Assembly: GCA_047611425.1 (NCBI GenBank)
Contig: JBLFWJ010000050.1
Location: 1-18,447, forward strand
DNA: 18,447 nt
DNA from: JBLFWJ01 sp047611425
GTDB lineage: Bacteria; Bacteroidota; Bacteroidia; UBA10329
Direction of reading: 5' to 3'
The notes beneath the pieces were generated by a model. That model searched no databases. It saw only the letters and a list, made by a program, of their open reading frames with translations, and was not told the DNA's origin. Every line of letters begins with the position of its first letter. Positions within the stretch are counted from its first letter, which is position 1. The position numbers and the translations under genes are program-made. Below, in pieces: positions 1 to 7,957 of this stretch.

Positions 1-1
1 G

Positions 2-271
2 CCGATGCATCTATTCGGTGCGTTGGGTTTTCTCAATTTTACCGTTGGATTTGCGATTGCTGTTTATTTGGCGGTTGCAAAGTTTGTTTGGTTGGAATAC
101 AAGATGACCGAACGGCCACTATTCTATTTTGGGCTGCTTGCAATGATTATTGGAACTCAACTCTTCTTGACCGGATTTTTAGCCGAAATGGTGTCAAGAA
201 ATGCAAGTAACAGAAATCATTATTTGATAGGTGATCGCCTTGGATTCTCAGCCGATAAACCTGCTGTCTAA
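2..271 (+). CDS. C-terminal fragment of a membrane-anchored family 2 glycosyltransferase (DPM1/GtrB-like)
   Basis: This is the 3' end of a gene that begins left of the window; the frame is open from base 2 and stops with TAA at 269-271. About 89 residues are visible. They contain two hydrophobic segments, one starting at LFGALGFLNF and one in FYFGLLAMIIGTQLFLTGF, followed by a short polar tail ending near YLIGDRLG. This two-helix tail is what Bacteroidota GT2 enzymes of the dolichyl-phosphate-mannose-synthase type carry after the catalytic domain; they transfer a sugar from a nucleotide donor to a polyprenyl phosphate at the inner membrane. The catalytic domain (DxD region) is outside the window, so substrate cannot be judged. 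It fits with the polysaccharide genes that follow. The internal ATG at 5 is not the true start. Confidence 0.75.
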   Translation, partial: PMHLFGALGFLNFTVGFAIAVYLAVAKFVWLEYKMTERPLFYFGLLAMIIGTQLFLTGFLAEMVSRNASNRNHYLIGDRLGFSADKPAV

Positions 272-309
272 CAACTGATCTTTCCGCACAACCTTCCTGA
301 TTTCACTCG

Positions 310-340
310 TTGATTAGGGTGAACCGATTATGTATTTTCG
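310..340 (+). promoter_or_regulatory. Candidate Bacteroidota promoter for the sugar cluster
   Basis: TTG at 310-312 and TATTTTCG at 333-340 are separated by 20 nt, close to the Bacteroidota -33/-7 pattern (TTG, 17-23 nt, TAnnTTTG) with one mismatch in the -7 box. Transcription would start near 347, giving a leader of about 30 nt before the ATG at 377. A 7-bp imperfect hairpin (arms 302-308 and 317-323, one G-U pair) overlaps the -33 side and has no T-run; it might mark the end of the upstream transcript. Only pattern matching supports this. Confidence 0.4.
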
Positions 341-376
341 CGCGCCTTAAAAGCACGAAACGAAAAATTTATTGCG

Positions 377-1426
377 ATGAAAAATCATCTAATTTCTGGA
401 GGATGCGGATTTGTTGGCCGAAATATGGTCAAGCGATTGTACAACACCACTCAGGATCGTGTCTTATTTGTTGATGATCTTACAGTTGGTACCGATCCTT
501 CAACTTGGTTGGGATTACCAAAAGTGAAGGAAGATGGTGACCTCAGTATTTGGGGAGAAGATGAACGATTGATTTTTATCAAAGATGACTTCCGTGAAGT
601 TCTTCGAAGTCTGGTTCAAAACCCAGAATATTTTCAAGAGACCTACGGTTTAGATTTAATTCGATTTGCAGATGTGTTCCATTTTGCTGCCATAGTTGGT
701 GGTCGAGCTATGATCGATGGTGACCCCATGAAAGTGGCTTTGGATCTTGCGATTGATGCTGAGTTTTTCCACTGGATTACACGACACAATCCAGAGCGAG
801 TGCTTTACCCAAGTTCAAGTGCAGCTTACCCAGTGAGTAAGCAAACAGAGGAAGGAGCAATTCAACTTCAGGAATCTGACATTGATTTTGCCAACATGGG
901 CGAGCCAGACATGACGTATGGCTGGACAAAATTGACTGGTGAATTCCTAGCTAAGATCGCAGCTTCACACTACGGAATTAAGATTGTTTGTATTCGACCA
1001 TTCTCTGGTTATGGAGAGGATCAGAATTACTCTTACCCAGTTCCAGCAATTGCAAAACGTGCGGTGCATCAGGAAAAACCATTTGAAGTTTGGGGAACTG
1101 GGCATCAAGGCAGAGACTTCGTTCATATTGATGATGTGTTGGATTGCACGCTACTTGCAATGGACAAGATTCATGATGGAACAGCCATCAATATTGGAAT
1201 GGGGAAGTTGACTTCGTTTAGAGAGATTATCAGCATATTCATGGATATTGCTGGTTACAAGACCGATATCAAGTGCTTGCTCGACAAGCCTGTTGGCGTT
1301 CATTCTAGATATTGCTCAATGGATTATGTGGAAAACCGATTGGGTTGGAAACCGAAGATTTCAATTGAGGAAGGGTTGAGACGAGTGTACAACGCTGTTG
1401 CAGAGAAGGAGGGAAAGAATGTCTGA
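377..1426 (+). CDS. NAD-dependent epimerase/dehydratase, extended SDR family, divergent
   Basis: This 349-residue cytosolic protein has an N-terminal Rossmann fold with GGCGFVG (residues 8-14), an acidic strand end VDDL (32-35) for NAD ribose binding, a Ser cluster YPSSSAAYP (144-152) and the catalytic pair Y181/K185 in YGWTK. GRDFVHIDDV (245-254) is the usual C-terminal sugar-binding-side motif of nucleotide-sugar SDRs. Residues 40-70 form a longer than usual segment after the second strand. The protein does not read like GalE, RmlB, Gmd or Fcl; the closest resemblance I can name is the broad GDP-mannose 3,5-epimerase-like group, and that is weak. Its place at the head of a polysaccharide cluster suggests it modifies a nucleotide sugar. 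It overlaps the next gene by 8 nt, so the two are probably translated together. The substrate is unknown. Confidence 0.85.
   Translation: MKNHLISGGCGFVGRNMVKRLYNTTQDRVLFVDDLTVGTDPSTWLGLPKVKEDGDLSIWGEDERLIFIKDDFREVLRSLVQNPEYFQETYGLDLIRFADVFHFAAIVGGRAMIDGDPMKVALDLAIDAEFFHWITRHNPERVLYPSSSAAYPVSKQTEEGAIQLQESDIDFANMGEPDMTYGWTKLTGEFLAKIAASHYGIKIVCIRPFSGYGEDQNYSYPVPAIAKRAVHQEKPFEVWGTGHQGRDFVHIDDVLDCTLLAMDKIHDGTAINIGMGKLTSFREIISIFMDIAGYKTDIKCLLDKPVGVHSRYCSMDYVENRLGWKPKISIEEGLRRVYNAVAEKEGKNV
1407..1412 (+). promoter_or_regulatory. Strong Shine-Dalgarno deciding the start of the GT4 gene
   Basis: AGGAGG lies 6 nt before the ATG at 1419, inside the last codons of the preceding gene. Full Shine-Dalgarno sequences are unusual in Bacteroidota, so this supports 1419 as the start rather than the in-frame TTG at 1398. 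It also suggests efficient re-initiation across the 8-nt overlap. Confidence 0.55.
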
Positions 1427-2702
1427 TAACCGTTCGGTTGTCTGTTTCGGGGCAGGCCCAGCTTTTAAAGGCGGCATGTCCAATTACAATACTTCGCTTG
1501 CCAAAGCGCTCGATAAATCGGGCGAAAAGGTGCACATCGTTTCTTGGATACAACAGTACCCGAGCATCGTTCCGCGTGAATTCGTAGATAAAGTCAGTCG
1601 ACTCGATTTCTTGGAGGGAACTCAGATTGAGTGTCGATATATCACCAATTATAATAATCCACTCACCTATTCGGAAACAGCCAAGCACATTGCTTCGCTC
1701 AATCCTAAAAAGGTTATTATTCAATGGTCAATTGCCATTCAGGGCCTTCCGATTGGAAGAATTGTAAGGAAGCTCAAGAAGATTTGTGATTGCGAAGTGA
1801 TACTCGATCTTCATTTTGTGATTCAGAAAGAGCAAAGCAACATCGATGTGAGGTTGACCAAATATGGGATTTCACAAGCTGACAGCTTCATCGTTCACGC
1901 CTTAAAAACGTTTGAGGAATTGAAGGAAGTCTTCCCGAAAAAGAAGTTTGATCTTACTTTTTCCGGGGAACGAAAGTTGAAGGATCAAAGCAATGGAACC
2001 CCTGTTATCAAGTTGTTCCATCCGATTTACGATTTGTATCAGCCCGATCCGAAATTCGATACGGAAGCGTTTAAAAAGCAAATTGGAGTAGGCGAGAAGG
2101 TGTTCTTGTATTTCGGTTTTATCAGAAAGTACAAAGGCCTTCATAATGCGATTAAGGCTTTCAAATTGGTGGCCGATCAGCGGGATGATGTTTCGTTTCT
2201 AATCTGTGGAGAATTGTTTTGGAACACAATGGATTCCAACAGCTTTATCACAAAGGTGAAGAAGGCATTGTTTGGAGTCGCGAAGAAGATATTCCTCGGA
2301 AACAAAGAGGACGAAAAGGATTATAATCCGCTCAAACTAGTGGATGAGTTGGGGCTTCAGAATCGAACTTCGGTTTTTAGTGAGTTCATTCCAAACGAAG
2401 ACGTGGCCAAGTATTTTCAAATTGCCGATGCCGTAGTCTTGTTCTATGAAACCGCCACGCCATCGGGAATTGAATCGCTGAGCTACAATTTTGATTTGCC
2501 CATTCTTGCAACAGAAGTAGGGCATTTTCCAGAAACGATTAAAGAGGGAGAGAACGGGTACATGGCCAAAGCAGAAGACGTTGAGTCTATGGCCAGAACC
2601 ATGATCAAAATGCTCGATAACCCGATTCCCGCAGAGAACGTGGCTAAGTTCAAAGATTCAATGAGTTGGGAAGCCTATTGTGAAGCAATTCTTATTAGCT
2701 AA
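1419..2702 (+). CDS. Glycosyltransferase, GT4-like (GT-B fold)
   Basis: The protein has 427 residues. The N-terminal domain begins with a strand and a glycine-rich loop (GAGPAFKGGMSN, 11-22), as in GT-B enzymes. The C-terminal donor domain has FGFIRKYKG (232-240, likely phosphate-binding R236/K239), LICGE (261-265) and the EX7E motif E344...E352 in the loop YETATPSGIESLS, followed by PILATEVGHFPE, typical of retaining GT4 enzymes. It probably transfers one sugar to a lipid-linked or protein-linked acceptor on the cytosolic membrane face. A basic, partly hydrophobic insertion at about residues 270-305 interrupts the donor domain. I chose ATG 1419 over TTG 1398 because of the Shine-Dalgarno sequence and the normal N-terminus. 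It is the only complete glycosyltransferase gene in the window. Donor and acceptor are not predictable. Confidence 0.85.
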   Translation: MSDNRSVVCFGAGPAFKGGMSNYNTSLAKALDKSGEKVHIVSWIQQYPSIVPREFVDKVSRLDFLEGTQIECRYITNYNNPLTYSETAKHIASLNPKKVIIQWSIAIQGLPIGRIVRKLKKICDCEVILDLHFVIQKEQSNIDVRLTKYGISQADSFIVHALKTFEELKEVFPKKKFDLTFSGERKLKDQSNGTPVIKLFHPIYDLYQPDPKFDTEAFKKQIGVGEKVFLYFGFIRKYKGLHNAIKAFKLVADQRDDVSFLICGELFWNTMDSNSFITKVKKALFGVAKKIFLGNKEDEKDYNPLKLVDELGLQNRTSVFSEFIPNEDVAKYFQIADAVVLFYETATPSGIESLSYNFDLPILATEVGHFPETIKEGENGYMAKAEDVESMARTMIKMLDNPIPAENVAKFKDSMSWEAYCEAILIS

Positions 2703-2765
2703 TATTGCTAAGTGTTTGGGTCTTTTCTGATCAAACAATGTTCTAGTTTATCTAAATCTCCTATC

Positions 2766-2796
2766 GGCCTGATAGCCCAATAAAAACAGGCTTTTT
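2766..2796 (+). terminator. Weak hairpin with T-run in the gap after the GT4 gene
   Basis: GCCTG (2767-2771) pairs with CAGGC (2787-2791) and is followed directly by TTTTT (2792-2796). The stem is only 5 bp (6 with a G-T pair) and the loop is 15 nt, so termination may be partial. It lies in the only gap over 100 nt within the cluster and just before a promoter candidate, which fits a boundary between two transcripts. Confidence 0.35.
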
Positions 2797-2824
2797 CACC
2801 TCTTTCAAGCGGGGTATTATTGTC

Positions 2825-2832
2825 TATATTTG
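2825..2832 (+). promoter_or_regulatory. -7 promoter element (TAnnTTTG) before the wbpE-like gene
   Basis: TATATTTG matches the Bacteroidota -7 consensus exactly. No clear TTG is seen at the -33 position; CTTTC at 2802-2806 is the nearest match. The start of transcription would be near 2838, leaving about 11 nt before the GTG at 2849. It probably drives the wbpE-to-wbpP part of the cluster. Confidence 0.5.
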
Positions 2833-2848
2833 CCGCTATTTTTAGCAC

Positions 2849-4003
2849 GTGGAAAACAACAAACCTACCGTAGAAAAAAAGATCCAAATGGTGGATCTCG
2901 TAAGCCAGTACGAACGAATTCAGCCAGAGGTTGATGAGGCCGTGATGAACGTGATTCGTTCAAGCATGTTTATCGGTGGACCAGAGGTTAAGTCTTTTCA
3001 AGCTGAGCTTGAAGAATACTTAGGCGCCAAGCATGTGATTCCATGTGCCAATGGTACTGATGCATTGCAAATTGCAATGATGGCGCTTGGTCTTGAGCCA
3101 GGTGACGAAGTGATTACACCAACTTTCACCTACATCGCAACAGCGGAGGTGATTGGTTTGCTAAGATTAACACCAGTTTTGGTAGATGTTGACCCAGAAA
3201 CATTCTGCATTGATATTGAGCAGATGGAACAAGCAATCACATCAAACACAAAAGCAATTGTTCCTGTGCATCTATATGGCCAATGTGCCAATATGGAAGC
3301 CATTATGGCAATTGCAAATAAGCATGATATAGCGGTAATTGAGGATACTGCCCAAGCAATCGGGTCAGATTATACATTCAATGATGGTGCGGTAGCTAAG
3401 GCCGGAACCATCGGAACGTTTGGTACAACATCATTTTTCCCATCTAAGAATTTGGGATGCTACGGTGATGGTGGAGCCATATTTACAAATGATGATGAAT
3501 TAGCTGGGTCGGCAAGAATGATTGCTGCACACGGTCAAAGTGCTCAATACATTCATGATGTGATTGGCTGTAATAGCAGACTGGACGCCATTCAGGCTGC
3601 TGTTCTGCGTATTAAGCTTCGTCACTTGGATGATTACGCCACTCGGAGATTGGCTGTAGCGGATAAATATGATGCGGCTTTTGCTGCTTCCGATAAAATC
3701 AAAACACCGGGTCGAAACCCTAGTTCAACCCACGTATTTCATCAATATACTTTGGTGTTAAATGGGGTTGATCGTGACGAGATGAGGAGCTTTCTAGGTG
3801 AATATGGAATACCGGCAATGATTTATTATCCGATTCCATTACATGGCCAGAAAGCCTTTGAGAACGCGCATTTCGATAAGGATAAGTTTGATGTGACAGA
3901 CCACCTTTGTGCTAATGTGATCTCTTTGCCAATACACACAGAAATGGATCCTGAAGTCCAGGATCATATTATTAAACACGTACTTGAATTCGTAAACAAG
4001 TAA
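2849..4003 (+). CDS. wbpE: DegT/DnrJ/EryC1 sugar aminotransferase, WbpE-like
   Basis: This PLP-dependent nucleotide-sugar aminotransferase has 384 residues. Visible motifs are CANGTDAL (66-73, PLP phosphate), VIEDTAQAIG (163-172; D166 contacts the pyridine nitrogen), SFFPSKNLG (195-203; K200 forms the PLP Schiff base) and CNSRLDAIQAA (241-251). The opening IQMVDLVSQYERI and the segment from FIGGPEV are typical of WbpE/WlbC, which transfers an amino group from glutamate to the 3-keto group of UDP-2-acetamido-3-oxo-glucuronate. The WbpB, WbpD and UDP-HexNAc dehydrogenase partners are encoded downstream, which supports this role. The start is GTG 2849; an ATG at 2888 would remove the conserved first strand (KIQ) and is less likely. 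The next gene starts 11 nt after its stop. QdtB/DesV-type aminotransferases are close relatives, so the substrate is inferred from context. Confidence 0.88.
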   Translation: MENNKPTVEKKIQMVDLVSQYERIQPEVDEAVMNVIRSSMFIGGPEVKSFQAELEEYLGAKHVIPCANGTDALQIAMMALGLEPGDEVITPTFTYIATAEVIGLLRLTPVLVDVDPETFCIDIEQMEQAITSNTKAIVPVHLYGQCANMEAIMAIANKHDIAVIEDTAQAIGSDYTFNDGAVAKAGTIGTFGTTSFFPSKNLGCYGDGGAIFTNDDELAGSARMIAAHGQSAQYIHDVIGCNSRLDAIQAAVLRIKLRHLDDYATRRLAVADKYDAAFAASDKIKTPGRNPSSTHVFHQYTLVLNGVDRDEMRSFLGEYGIPAMIYYPIPLHGQKAFENAHFDKDKFDVTDHLCANVISLPIHTEMDPEVQDHIIKHVLEFVNK

Positions 4004-4014
4004 TTTTTGAATAG

Positions 4015-5328
4015 ATGGAAATAGCGGTAGTTGGAACAGGATATGTAGGACTCGTTACTGGAACGTGTCTGGCCGAAACGGGAAACAACGTGGTTTGCGT
4101 TGATATTGACGAGGCAAAGGTTCAAAAGATGAAGGACGGCATTGTGCCGATCTACGAACCACATTTAGATGTGATTTTTGAGCGTAACATCCGACAAGGA
4201 AGATTGCGTTTCACAACAGATTTGGCAGAGGCGATTGGCCCTGCCAAGATTATCTTTTTGGCTTTGCCAACGCCTCCAGGCGAGGATGGGTCAGCTGATC
4301 TTTCATACATTTTAGGGGTAGCAGAGCAATTGGGTGAAATGATCACTGAATACAAGGTGATTGTAGATAAGAGCACCGTCCCTGTTGGAACTGCCGATAG
4401 AGTTACTGCAGCTATAGCAGCAAAAACGGATGTTGAGTTCTCAGTAGTTTCTAATCCAGAATTCTTGAGAGAGGGGTTTGCTGTAGATGATTTCTTGAAG
4501 CCTGACCGGGTGGTAATCGGTACAGATTCGGAGAAAGCGATGAAAGTGATGGAGGAGCTTTATAAGCCATATGTCCGTCAAGGAAACCCAATCATCTTTA
4601 TGGATGAGCGATCTGCCGAGCTGACTAAATATGCTGCTAACAGCTTCTTGGCCACCAAGATTACATTCATGAATGAGATTGCCAACCTATGTGAGTTGGT
4701 AGGAGCTGATGTAGATAAGGTGAGAATTGGAGTCGGTTCTGACGATCGAATTGGTAAGCGATTCCTTTTTCCAGGTATTGGTTATGGCGGAAGTTGCTTC
4801 CCGAAGGATGTACAAGCTTTAGCTAAATCTGCGGCTGATGTTAATTATGATTTTCCGATTCTAAAATCTGTAATGGAGGTTAACGAGAATCAAAAAACCA
4901 TCATCGTTCCTAAGATCAAAAGTTATTTTGATGGTGACTTGAAAGGTCGGAAGTTCGCCATGTGGGGATTGGCTTTTAAGCCAGATACGGATGACATTAG
5001 GGAGGCACCAGCCTTGTACATTATCAAAGCATTATTGGATGCAGGGGCAACTGTTACGGCATTTGATCCTGAGGCGATGGATAATGTAAGAATGACTCTA
5101 GGTGAAGACATCCAATTCGCTGAAAATGAATATGATGCATTGTTTGATGCAGATGCTTTGGTGATCTGTACAGAGTGGTCTGTTTTTCGTTCTCCGGACT
5201 TTGATTTACTAGCAAATGGCATGAAGGATAAAGTGATTTTTGACGGGCGAAATCTGTACGATCTTGACCATATGAGAGGCCTTGGTTTCCACTATGCAAG
5301 CATTGGCCGCGCAACCGTAACCAAGTAA
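4015..5328 (+). CDS. ugd: UDP-glucose 6-dehydrogenase
   Basis: The enzyme oxidises UDP-glucose to UDP-glucuronate with two NAD+. Its 437 residues match the usual length. GTGYVG (7-12) is the NAD-binding loop, DKSTVPVGTAD (118-128) and SNPEFLREG (146-154) are the conserved core, K205 lies in the central helix, and the catalytic cysteine is C261 in GGSCFPKD (258-265). WGLAFKPDTDDIREAP is the C-terminal domain signature of the UDP-Glc rather than the UDP-HexNAc branch, which separates it from the second dehydrogenase at 7958-9256. Its TAA shares one base with the ATG of the decarboxylase gene (TAATG), a translational coupling that fits direct use of its product. Confidence 0.95.
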   Translation: MEIAVVGTGYVGLVTGTCLAETGNNVVCVDIDEAKVQKMKDGIVPIYEPHLDVIFERNIRQGRLRFTTDLAEAIGPAKIIFLALPTPPGEDGSADLSYILGVAEQLGEMITEYKVIVDKSTVPVGTADRVTAAIAAKTDVEFSVVSNPEFLREGFAVDDFLKPDRVVIGTDSEKAMKVMEELYKPYVRQGNPIIFMDERSAELTKYAANSFLATKITFMNEIANLCELVGADVDKVRIGVGSDDRIGKRFLFPGIGYGGSCFPKDVQALAKSAADVNYDFPILKSVMEVNENQKTIIVPKIKSYFDGDLKGRKFAMWGLAFKPDTDDIREAPALYIIKALLDAGATVTAFDPEAMDNVRMTLGEDIQFAENEYDALFDADALVICTEWSVFRSPDFDLLANGMKDKVIFDGRNLYDLDHMRGLGFHYASIGRATVTK

Positions 5329-6314
5329 TGAAGCGCATTCTAATAACCGGAGCAGCAGGCTTCCTAGGATCGCACCTGTGCGACCGTTATATCAAGGAGG
5401 GTTACCATGTTTTAGCCATGGATAACCTTATCACCGGAAACCTGAGCAATATTGAACACCTGTTCAAATTGAAGGAGTTTGAGTTTTATAACCATGACGT
5501 GTCCAATTACGTGCATGTTGCTGGTGATTTGGATTACATCCTGCATTTTGCTTCTCCTGCTAGCCCGATCGATTACTTGAAGATCCCAATTCAAACCTTG
5601 AAGGTGGGATCATTAGGAACACACAACTTGCTAGGTCTTGCAAAAGCAAAAGGTGCTCGAATGTTGATCGCATCTACATCCGAAGTTTATGGTGACCCAA
5701 TGGTTCATCCTCAAACAGAAGATTATTGGGGGAATGTGAATCCGATTGGACCTCGTGGAGTTTATGACGAGGCCAAACGTTTTCAAGAAGCGATAACCAT
5801 GGCATACCACCGATATCACGGGGTGGAAACAAGAATTATCAGAATATTCAACACCTATGGGCCGAGAATGCGACTAAACGATGGTCGAGTTCTTCCAGCT
5901 TTTATTGGTCAGGCTTTGAGAGGTGAAGACCTAACGGTATTTGGTGATGGTTCTCAAACAAGATCGTTCTGTTATGTGGATGATTTGGTAGAAGGGATTC
6001 ATCGATTATTGCTTTCCGATCATGCTGAACCAGTCAACGTTGGAAACCCAGATGAGATAACCATCTCGCAGTTTGCGGAGGAGGTTATTGCTCTAACAGG
6101 AACTACGCAAAAAGTGATTTACAAGGATTTACCTGTTGATGACCCAATGCAACGGCAACCGAATATAGACAAGGCCAGAAGCATTCTAGAATGGGAGCCA
6201 AAGGTCAATAGGGCAGACGGGTTGAAGATTACGTACGATTACTTCCGGTCCTTACCAGAAGACGAGTTGTACAAGAAGGAACACAACACATTCGAAGGAT
6301 ATATAAAGAAGTGA
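5328..6314 (+). CDS. uxs: UDP-glucuronate decarboxylase (UDP-xylose synthase)
   Basis: This extended SDR of 328 residues converts UDP-GlcA to UDP-xylose through a 4-keto intermediate. It has TGAAGFLGSH (7-16), the diagnostic HFASPASPIDY (73-83), ASTSEVYGDP (115-124, with T117, S118 and E119), and the catalytic Y146/K150 in RGVYDEAKR. RIFNTYGPRMR and DGSQTRSFCYVDDLV follow as in human UXS1. The SPASP and TSEVYGDP motifs distinguish it from GalE and RmlB. It starts within the ugd stop codon, so substrate supply and use are co-translated. Its TGA overlaps the ATG of the next gene. Bacteria use UDP-xylose in surface glycans and some O-linked glycosylation; the acceptor here is unknown. Confidence 0.93.
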   Translation: MKRILITGAAGFLGSHLCDRYIKEGYHVLAMDNLITGNLSNIEHLFKLKEFEFYNHDVSNYVHVAGDLDYILHFASPASPIDYLKIPIQTLKVGSLGTHNLLGLAKAKGARMLIASTSEVYGDPMVHPQTEDYWGNVNPIGPRGVYDEAKRFQEAITMAYHRYHGVETRIIRIFNTYGPRMRLNDGRVLPAFIGQALRGEDLTVFGDGSQTRSFCYVDDLVEGIHRLLLSDHAEPVNVGNPDEITISQFAEEVIALTGTTQKVIYKDLPVDDPMQRQPNIDKARSILEWEPKVNRADGLKITYDYFRSLPEDELYKKEHNTFEGYIKK

Positions 6315-6892
6315 TGGGATACTTTTCTCACGAAACAGCAATAGTTGACGAAGGATGTCAGATCGGGGAAGGGACCAAGATCTGGCATTTTACGCATGTA
6401 ATGCCCAACTGTACTTTGGGAGAGAACTGTAATCTCGGTCAGAATGTTGTCATCAGTCCAGATGTGGTATTGGGCAACAATGTCAAGGTTCAGAATAACG
6501 TTTCAATCTATACCGGTGTTACCTGTAAGGATGATGTTTTCCTTGGACCATCAATGGTTTTTACCAACGTGACCAACCCTAGGTCAGCAGTGGTTCGTAG
6601 AGGTCAATATTCGAAAACTGTGGTGGGAAAAGGTGCTTCAATCGGAGCGAACGCCACCATCGTTTGTGGACATGATATTGGCGAATTCGCGTTTATTGGG
6701 GCAGGAGCAGTAGTTACTAAAACAGTTTTAGCTTATGCTTTAGTTGTAGGAAACCCAGCAAAGCAACTTGGCTGGATGAGTGAGTTTGGACATAGATTGA
6801 AGTTTGATGAAAACGGTTTGGCCACTTGCCCAGAAGGACAAGACCAATACCAATTAAAAGATGGTACGGTTTCTAAAGTTTCAGAAGTATGA
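6314..6892 (+). CDS. wbpD: WbpD-like N-acetyltransferase with left-handed beta-helix
   Basis: This 192-residue hexapeptide-repeat acyltransferase has the repeated [LIV]G-X4 pattern from about residue 5 to 145, for example CQIGEGTKIWHF, LGENCNLGQNV and KGASIGANATIVCG. NVTNPRSAVVRRGQY (85-99) and VVGNPAKQLGW (144-154) are characteristic of WbpD/WlbB, which acetylates the 3-amino group of UDP-GlcNAc3NA using acetyl-CoA. It usually acts as a trimer. The ATG at 6314 overlaps the uxs TGA (TGATG) and is preferred over the GTG one codon earlier, which would only add a residue. Its end overlaps the wbpB-like gene by 4 nt (ATGA). Context with WbpB and WbpE supports the assignment; other 3- or 4-aminosugar acetyltransferases remain possible. 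Confidence 0.88.
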   Translation: MGYFSHETAIVDEGCQIGEGTKIWHFTHVMPNCTLGENCNLGQNVVISPDVVLGNNVKVQNNVSIYTGVTCKDDVFLGPSMVFTNVTNPRSAVVRRGQYSKTVVGKGASIGANATIVCGHDIGEFAFIGAGAVVTKTVLAYALVVGNPAKQLGWMSEFGHRLKFDENGLATCPEGQDQYQLKDGTVSKVSEV

Positions 6893-7935
6893 TTGAAGGA
6901 AGAAACGTTCGATTTGCTGTTGTAGGCTGTGGTCATATTGGAAAACGCCATGCCGAGATGATCTCTCGTAATGATGAGAGTGAGCTTGTTGGAATGTGCG
7001 ATGTAAAGCCGGCAGGAGAACTTGATGTTGAAAGATTCGGTGTTCCGTTTTTTAAATCTATAGAAGAGCTTCTTGCTTCAAATTCAAATATTGACGTGAT
7101 ATCCATTTGCACGCCTAATGGATTACATGAGGAGCAAGCTCTAATGGCACTTGCATCAAATGCACATATCGTTTGCGAAAAACCTATGGCTTTAACCAAG
7201 GCTGGTTGTGAGTCTATTATTTTCAAAGCATTGCAGATGAGCCGTCAGGTATTTTGTGTAATGCAGAATCGTTATAGCCCACCATCAGTTTGGATAAAAG
7301 AAGTGATGGACCACAAGCGATTGGGTGAAATTCATATGGTTCAGCTCAACTGTTATTGGAACCGAGATTCTCGATATTACAAGGCTGGTACTTGGAAAGG
7401 CGATCAGAAATTGGATGGAGGAACGCTCTTCACTCAATTCAGTCACTTCCTAGATATTATGTACTGGCTATTTGGTGATATCATTGATATCCAGGCCACG
7501 TTTGCCGATTTTTCTCACAAGGAGTCAACAGACTTTGAAGACTCAGGTTCGGTGAGTTTCAAGTTTGTACATGGCGGAATGGGAATCTTGAATTATTCCA
7601 CTGCGGTTTGGGATACTAACTTGGAAAGCAGCATGACCATCATTGGTGAGAAGGGTAGTGTGAAAATCGGTGGCCAATACATGAATGAGGTTGAGTACTG
7701 TCACATTGAAGGATATGAAATGCCGGAATTGGCTGCTGCCAATCCAGCTAATGATTATGGAACCTATAAAGGTTCAGCAGCTAATCATCACTACATCATA
7801 GAGAATGTGGTTGATGTATTGAAAGGCCGTGAGACCATTACCACAAATGCCTTGGAAGGCTTGAAAGTGGTAGAGATTATCGAAAGAATTTACGCACACA
7901 GACCAGAGAATCTGGTTAAGAATATTGAAGATTGA
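6889..7935 (+). CDS. wbpB: Gfo/Idh/MocA oxidoreductase, WbpB/WlbA-like (3-dehydrogenase)
   Basis: The protein has 348 residues. An N-terminal Rossmann domain carries VGCGHIGKRH (12-21), ICTPNGLHEEQ (73-83) and the family motif CEKPMAL (96-102), in which K98 is the usual catalytic lysine. The C-terminal alpha/beta domain includes GGTLFTQFSHFLD (177-189), where H186 is the probable partner residue. WbpB/WlbA oxidises C3 of UDP-GlcNAcA with NAD, giving the 3-keto substrate for WbpE. Start ATG 6889 overlaps the preceding TGA, so the two genes are coupled. The following gene begins 22 nt downstream. The family is broad, and the named activity rests largely on the complete set of pathway neighbours. 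Confidence 0.87.
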   Translation: MIEGRNVRFAVVGCGHIGKRHAEMISRNDESELVGMCDVKPAGELDVERFGVPFFKSIEELLASNSNIDVISICTPNGLHEEQALMALASNAHIVCEKPMALTKAGCESIIFKALQMSRQVFCVMQNRYSPPSVWIKEVMDHKRLGEIHMVQLNCYWNRDSRYYKAGTWKGDQKLDGGTLFTQFSHFLDIMYWLFGDIIDIQATFADFSHKESTDFEDSGSVSFKFVHGGMGILNYSTAVWDTNLESSMTIIGEKGSVKIGGQYMNEVEYCHIEGYEMPELAAANPANDYGTYKGSAANHHYIIENVVDVLKGRETITTNALEGLKVVEIIERIYAHRPENLVKNIED

Positions 7936-7957
7936 AATCAACTAATTGAACCGATAG

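Noticed and set aside
1398..1418. TTG-start extension of the GT4 gene
   Set aside because: The ATG at 1419 has a canonical Shine-Dalgarno 6 nt upstream, and the extra residues are an Arg-rich stretch encoded by the end of the previous gene.
1305..1724. 139-codon minus-strand frame
   Set aside because: It is antisense to the SDR/GT4 junction and shows no domain or promoter.
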